Assembly: GCF_018687715.1 (NCBI RefSeq)
Contig: NC_056756.1
Location: 39,156,480-39,220,479 of the forward strand
DNA length: 64,000 bases
Origin: Carya illinoinensis
Taxonomy: Eukaryota; Streptophyta; Magnoliopsida; Fagales; Juglandaceae
Direction of reading: 5' to 3'
In this document: positions 59,739 to 64,000 of the stretch, in pieces
Position numbering within the stretch: the first letter of the stretch is position 1
Layout of the letters: the number at the start of each line of letters is the position of its first letter
Notes under the pieces: model-generated
What the model was told of the DNA's origin: nothing
Databases searched by the model: none
What the model saw: the letters and a program-made list of their open reading frames with translations, nothing else
Position numbers and translations under genes: made by a program

Positions 59739-60479
59739 TATTAATTTAAAGCTAAAAAAATTGCATTGTATTTTCTAATAAAATGAGAAAATTATTATCA
59801 TTTATTTCTTCTACGTACCAGTTTATCAAATTTATACACTGACAACCTGTTTACTATTATTGTGGAAATGAACAAAAAATATATATATATATATATATAT
59901 AAAGGGGAGTTCTGATATACTGACAACCTGTTTACCATTATTCTACTATTTTATAATAAAATAATTTTTTTTAAAACTTGAACATATTAAAATTAAATCA
60001 AAATTCAAAGGAGACTCTTAAAAATCAATACTTTATTACAAAATTGTCTACATATTGTATACAACTTGTTCGGTTATCATTATTTAAAAAAAAAAAAAAA
60101 AAAAGAAGAAGAAGAAGAAGAAAAAAGAAAGAAAGAAAGAAAAGATAAAAAAACCCTTCGTACAAGCGAAATATTACAAAGAGAAATTTTTTTCACTGCA
60201 TGCAAAGACAAGAAGCGGGAAAACTGTCTCTCTCCAAAACTCTAGCTACAAGTTTTTCTTTTTAAATCGTCCAAAATAGAGAGCGAAGGATTTTTCATTT
60301 TTCTTTTTCATTTTTTTTGGCCATTATAATATTATTATTTAAAAAAAAATCTATTTATCATCATCTTTTTAACATTTCTTAACGTAAAATTAAATTATAA
60401 AATTTTAAATAAAATATAATATATAATTTTCAATCCTTAAATACTATGTCATAAAAAGATGAAGTGGTGATAATAAAAT
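58200..60479. other. Intergenic, strongly AT-rich; no gene seen
   Basis: Contains AAGTCATCTCCTACTAGAAA-like repeated words at 58350-58450 and 58960-59090, microsatellites, and no coding pattern. Confidence 0.45.
59670..59734. repeat. (AG)n microsatellite, about 65 bp
   Basis: Long uninterrupted AG repeat, the longest dinucleotide run in the window. Confidence 0.97.
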
Positions 60480-60745
60480 ATGGGTAGTGATAGAATTACT
60501 ACTCTATTGCAACTCATTTACCACTCATGTGTATTTTAAATTTTTTTATTTTTATTTAATTTTTTTTAAGTATTTTTTTAACATCCTTAATTATTAAGAA
60601 AAAATTTAAAAAAATATAATTTTATCAATACTCACTTCCTTAATCATTAAATAAAATAAAAAATAAAAAAAAATCAAATACAAAAAATATTATAGATAAA
60701 TTATAGTTGAGGAGTAATAATATCATTTTCCATAAAACATATTAA
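60480..60745. mobile_element. MITE family 2, second copy
   Basis: Ends GGGTAGTGATAGAATTACTA and AGTAATAATATCATTTTCCA are inverted; interior AATACTCACTTCCTTAATCA matches the copy at 39890-40141. Confidence 0.65.
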
Positions 60746-62854
60746 GAGTAGTATTACACATTTTCTTTGAGTTCACATTGTACAATTACATTTTTGTCAT
60801 CAAATCTTTGAGGTCACATTGTATAATTACTATTTTGCCCTCATTTGATATCTTACGTTTTGTCCTCATTTGCACAATTACATTTTTGTCCTCTAAACAC
60901 TTTTGTCCACAATTAAAATTTTTTATTATCTAATATTAATTAGAATATATTATTATTAGTAGTATTAACGAACCTACAAATAATCTAAATTAAAGATCTT
61001 GGGTAATTGAACTTTTGTGGAGCAAATTAACAAGTCAGGATTTTTTTTTTTTAATTTGTTCTTTGATTTAAAAATAATAGTATTTTTTGTATATAATATT
61101 ATTTAGAAAAATAATAATTATCTTCATATTATTTTTTGTATTAACTCGTATTGGATTAATAATATTTTCATTTTAAAAAATGAAATTATTATTTTCAGGT
61201 TCCGATTTATGCATCACTCTATAATTGGTCTTTAATTTATCTCATTCACTATTTTATTTTTTTGATAACGCATTTCATATTAATCTATTTGTAATGAATT
61301 TTTTAAATTATTATTAAAAAAATAACAACACTGTTATCCTGTAAAAAATTATTTTGTTAAGAACATGCTTTTATTTTCTAAGATCGATATTACAATTCCA
61401 AATTTGAAAACAGTAATAATATTATATTTAAGATCAAAAAAGAAAATGTTGTCTTTAAATTTATAGAACAATATTTTACTATTATAGGATATGGTTTCAA
61501 ACACATAATACTTGTCTTCATATTACTTTTATAATAATAAATCATAGTGAATGTCGTTTTTTGAATTAATATTATTTTTATCTAAAAACCTATTATATTT
61601 TAAAAAAATTTCTAATGAATATTCTATTTTTACACTTTATCCTTCTAATAACAATTATATCCGGCGGTTTTCTGAAACAATTAAAAATAATATTATTTTA
61701 TTTTTTTCATTTATAAGAACAATATTATTAATATGTACATGTCTAATTGGTCTCATAACAAATAGAACAATGCTTGTCCTGTTATCATTTTAATATAATG
61801 AGTTTTAAACATTTGATTTGTTACGTGTTTAATAATTTTACATTTTTTGTTTCTTTTATTTTTTTCAATCATAATTATAATCATTTGTAAAATTTTTTAA
61901 AAAAATATAAGATTATCTTTACATTTACCATATTTATTGAATGATTACTCTAATTGATATACATCTTAAAATTCATATTGACCATATCAAAAATAATGGC
62001 ACTTTCGACAGGAATACGTGTCTTGCACGTAAACTCTTACATAATGTATAAAGAAATGTATAAATATATATATATAATTTTTAAAAAATTAATTTTTTTT
62101 ATATAAATATCATACTTATACATTTTTTTAAAAAAGTGCGTGTCACTTAATATATAATTTTAAATATTATTTCTTAAATATATATATATAGAAAAATTTT
62201 ACTCATTATTTCTTATTTTTATTTTTTATTTTATTTATATTTTTCTTCAAAGTGGTGTATGGACGATTATAAGTGATGCCGTGTACGGCTCTAGGGTCCA
62301 ACTTCTAGTGTCGCCTTGCTCAACGCAGGTTGGCCTTGAACATATTGAATCTACAGTCGTGCTCCTTTTTTTGTTTTTTTTGTTTTTAAAAAAAAATTAT
62401 GGAAACATGCTTTATTGCATTTATTCAACAAATGAAATTACAGTTATGATTTATTATTTATTAATATAAAAAAATTAGACTATAAACCAATTAATATATC
62501 TACTTTGGAGCTTTTATGCATAAATAATGGCAAACATTATCTTAATTTTTAAATCTCTCTAAGAAAAGAGAAAACATTCTGTATATATAAAATAAGATGG
62601 CTTTTTTGATTCTAACTTTTTTGATTATTAATTATCTTTTTTGGAACATAAATATTCATCTCATAATTAAAATAAATATTATTATTTTTATATAATAAAA
62701 AAATAGATAATTTAATAAGAAGATTTGATGTGAATAAAATATTCAATATTATCTAAAATACGGATTTAACTTTGATTATTCTAACGAAAATGTTCTAGCG
62801 TGTCAACTTGACCAGTCCAATCCAGATTACTTGAAGGCAAGTTATAAACCGATT
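60746..62854. other. Intergenic, strongly AT-rich; no gene seen
   Basis: A repeated phrase (TACATTTTTGTCATCAA / TTACATTTTTGTCCTCTA) at 60780-60900; otherwise low complexity without a frame worth keeping. Confidence 0.45.
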
Positions 62855-63255
62855 TTCTATAAATTCCAGAACTTTCTTCTAATCCTATTTGTTAAGGATT
62901 ACTTTTTCTTCTGCTCATTATGCATTGCATGCTTTGTATTTTTGTTCTTTATTCTAGAACTTTCTATTAGCAACATTTCTGAACGATTAGGATTAATCGA
63001 TTTTTTTTTTTTTCCAGATAATTAAATGGGACCATTCAATGTTCTTAACAATGGTAACTCCTAGTAGTGTATTCTTTTAACGGACAAGACAATAATTATG
63101 TTAAAGTCACCTTCAGAAATAAATATTTAATTCTCAGTAAGGCATTTGAAGGAATACAAATGAATCGTTTTGAAAATAAGGCCACTCAAGCAATACCCCT
63201 GTCGAAGTCACACAGACCAGTACCAATTAAGTTCCAGGGGATAACATAATTCCAC
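62855..63255. repeat. Dispersed duplication 2, copy 2
   Basis: Second copy of 57275-57700. Its right flank continues with ATGCATCAGTTTCAATGGC (63543), which resembles ATGCATCAGCTTTAATGGC (51697) in the NAC 3' flank. Confidence 0.85.
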
Positions 63256-63569
63256 ATAGATATAGATTGCGTCGTAAGTAAAACAAAGATGAACTAAGCT
63301 ATCGTGCCACTCCTATTTGACCACTTCATTTGACCTTTTTGTAAAATTCTTTTATTTAATGATAAAAAAAAAAGTAATTTTTAATGTATTGATATTTTTT
63401 TTATATTTTTAAAAAATATTTTAAAATAATAAAAATATATATACAAAAATTAAAAAAATAATAAAATAATTTTAGACTAGGGATAAAATACAACGATAAA
63501 ATGCAGCGGCACAATAGCGGGGCTCAACAAAGAAAGTAATTCATGCATCAGTTTCAATGGCGTGCAGGC

Positions 63570-63775
63570 ATTAAGGTTCGGTTTTGGTCCATCAAAATTT
63601 TTATTTTAAATTTAAAAATTTTATTACGTCATTATAATTTTCTAAAATTTTCATATAAAATATCATAAATAATTTAAATTTTTCTTAATTTTTTTTTTTA
63701 AATTTCAAAACAATTGATAAAAATACAAAATTCTTACCTTACTATCAAACTATACCTTAGAGATTTTTTATCAAA
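63570..63775. mobile_element. AT-rich MITE family 3 remnant
   Basis: Core TTTTCATATAAAATATCAT matches the family core at 48770-48790. Ends unclear. Confidence 0.4.
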
Positions 63776-63811
63776 TCTTCTTAATTCAAAAGTATAAATA
63801 AAAGAAAAAAT

Positions 63812-63974
63812 CTAGTTGCAAGTATAACTGCATATTAATATGTGTACTAATATAATGTGATCACTTAAAAATTATATTTTTATTAAAAAACAGTATTAAT
63901 TTAAATTTTAAATATAAAATAATTAGTATTGATACGCAGATTAATACTCGACTTTAATTATAGGTAGCAAAACT
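63812..63974. mobile_element. MITE family 1, copy C
   Basis: Left TAGTTGCAAGTATAACTGC, right TTATAGGTAGCAAAACTC, interior AATTTAAATTTTAAATATAA; same length and plan as copies A and B. Confidence 0.75.
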
Positions 63975-64000
63975 CTAAAAAAAAATAAGATTGGTGCTGC

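Overview
This is plant nuclear DNA. The genes have many introns with GT-AG borders, the background is AT-rich, and the window is full of plant transposable elements (Ty1-copia, L1-type LINE, hAT, CACTA, MITEs, SINE-like pieces). The gene families (NAC factors, heavy-metal-associated HMA/HIPP proteins) are plant families. The style of the short AT-rich repeats suggests a woody eudicot, possibly Fagales, but that placement is only an impression. No bacterial, organellar or CRISPR features were seen.

Layout. 56-5944 (-): a five-exon gene for a large (about 1235 aa) Ser-rich plant protein of unknown function. 7108-7494 (+): an orphan ORF. 7980-11640 (+): a decayed L1-type LINE with ORF1 (DUF4283-like), endonuclease and RNase H remains but most of the reverse transcriptase missing. 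13500-13676 (-): a candidate 58-aa gene. 16146-18478 (-): a two-exon HMA-domain protein with a LINE fragment and microsatellites in its intron. 18.5-25.4 kb: AT-rich intergenic DNA with several MITEs. 25445-27435 (-): a five-exon HIPP with two CxxC HMA domains and a CaaX end. 30043-35173 (+): a young, complete Ty1-copia element (234-bp LTRs, CCATT target duplication) with one in-frame stop inside integrase. 36469-37304: an 836-bp hAT-type non-autonomous element with an 8-bp target duplication.

The right half holds a tandem pair of NAC-type genes on the minus strand. The copy at 53106-56496 has eight exons. The copy at 39572-49374 has a 5.3-kb intron filled with LINE, SINE-like and GC-rich insertions, and then an almost perfect array of a 540-bp unit. 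Each of its four exon copies is exactly 324 nt, phase 0-0, so the array can add 108 residues per copy to the C-terminal region of the protein. The other NAC gene carries older, diverged versions of the same exon family. This recent amplification of a coding exon is the most unusual feature of the window. The 3' flanks of both NAC genes are also homologous over about 1.5 kb, and further flank-like duplications lie at 57.1-58.2 kb and 62.8-63.6 kb.

Exon models were built by hand from ORFs, splice signals and phase. All reported multi-exon models keep frame throughout, but none is confirmed by transcripts.
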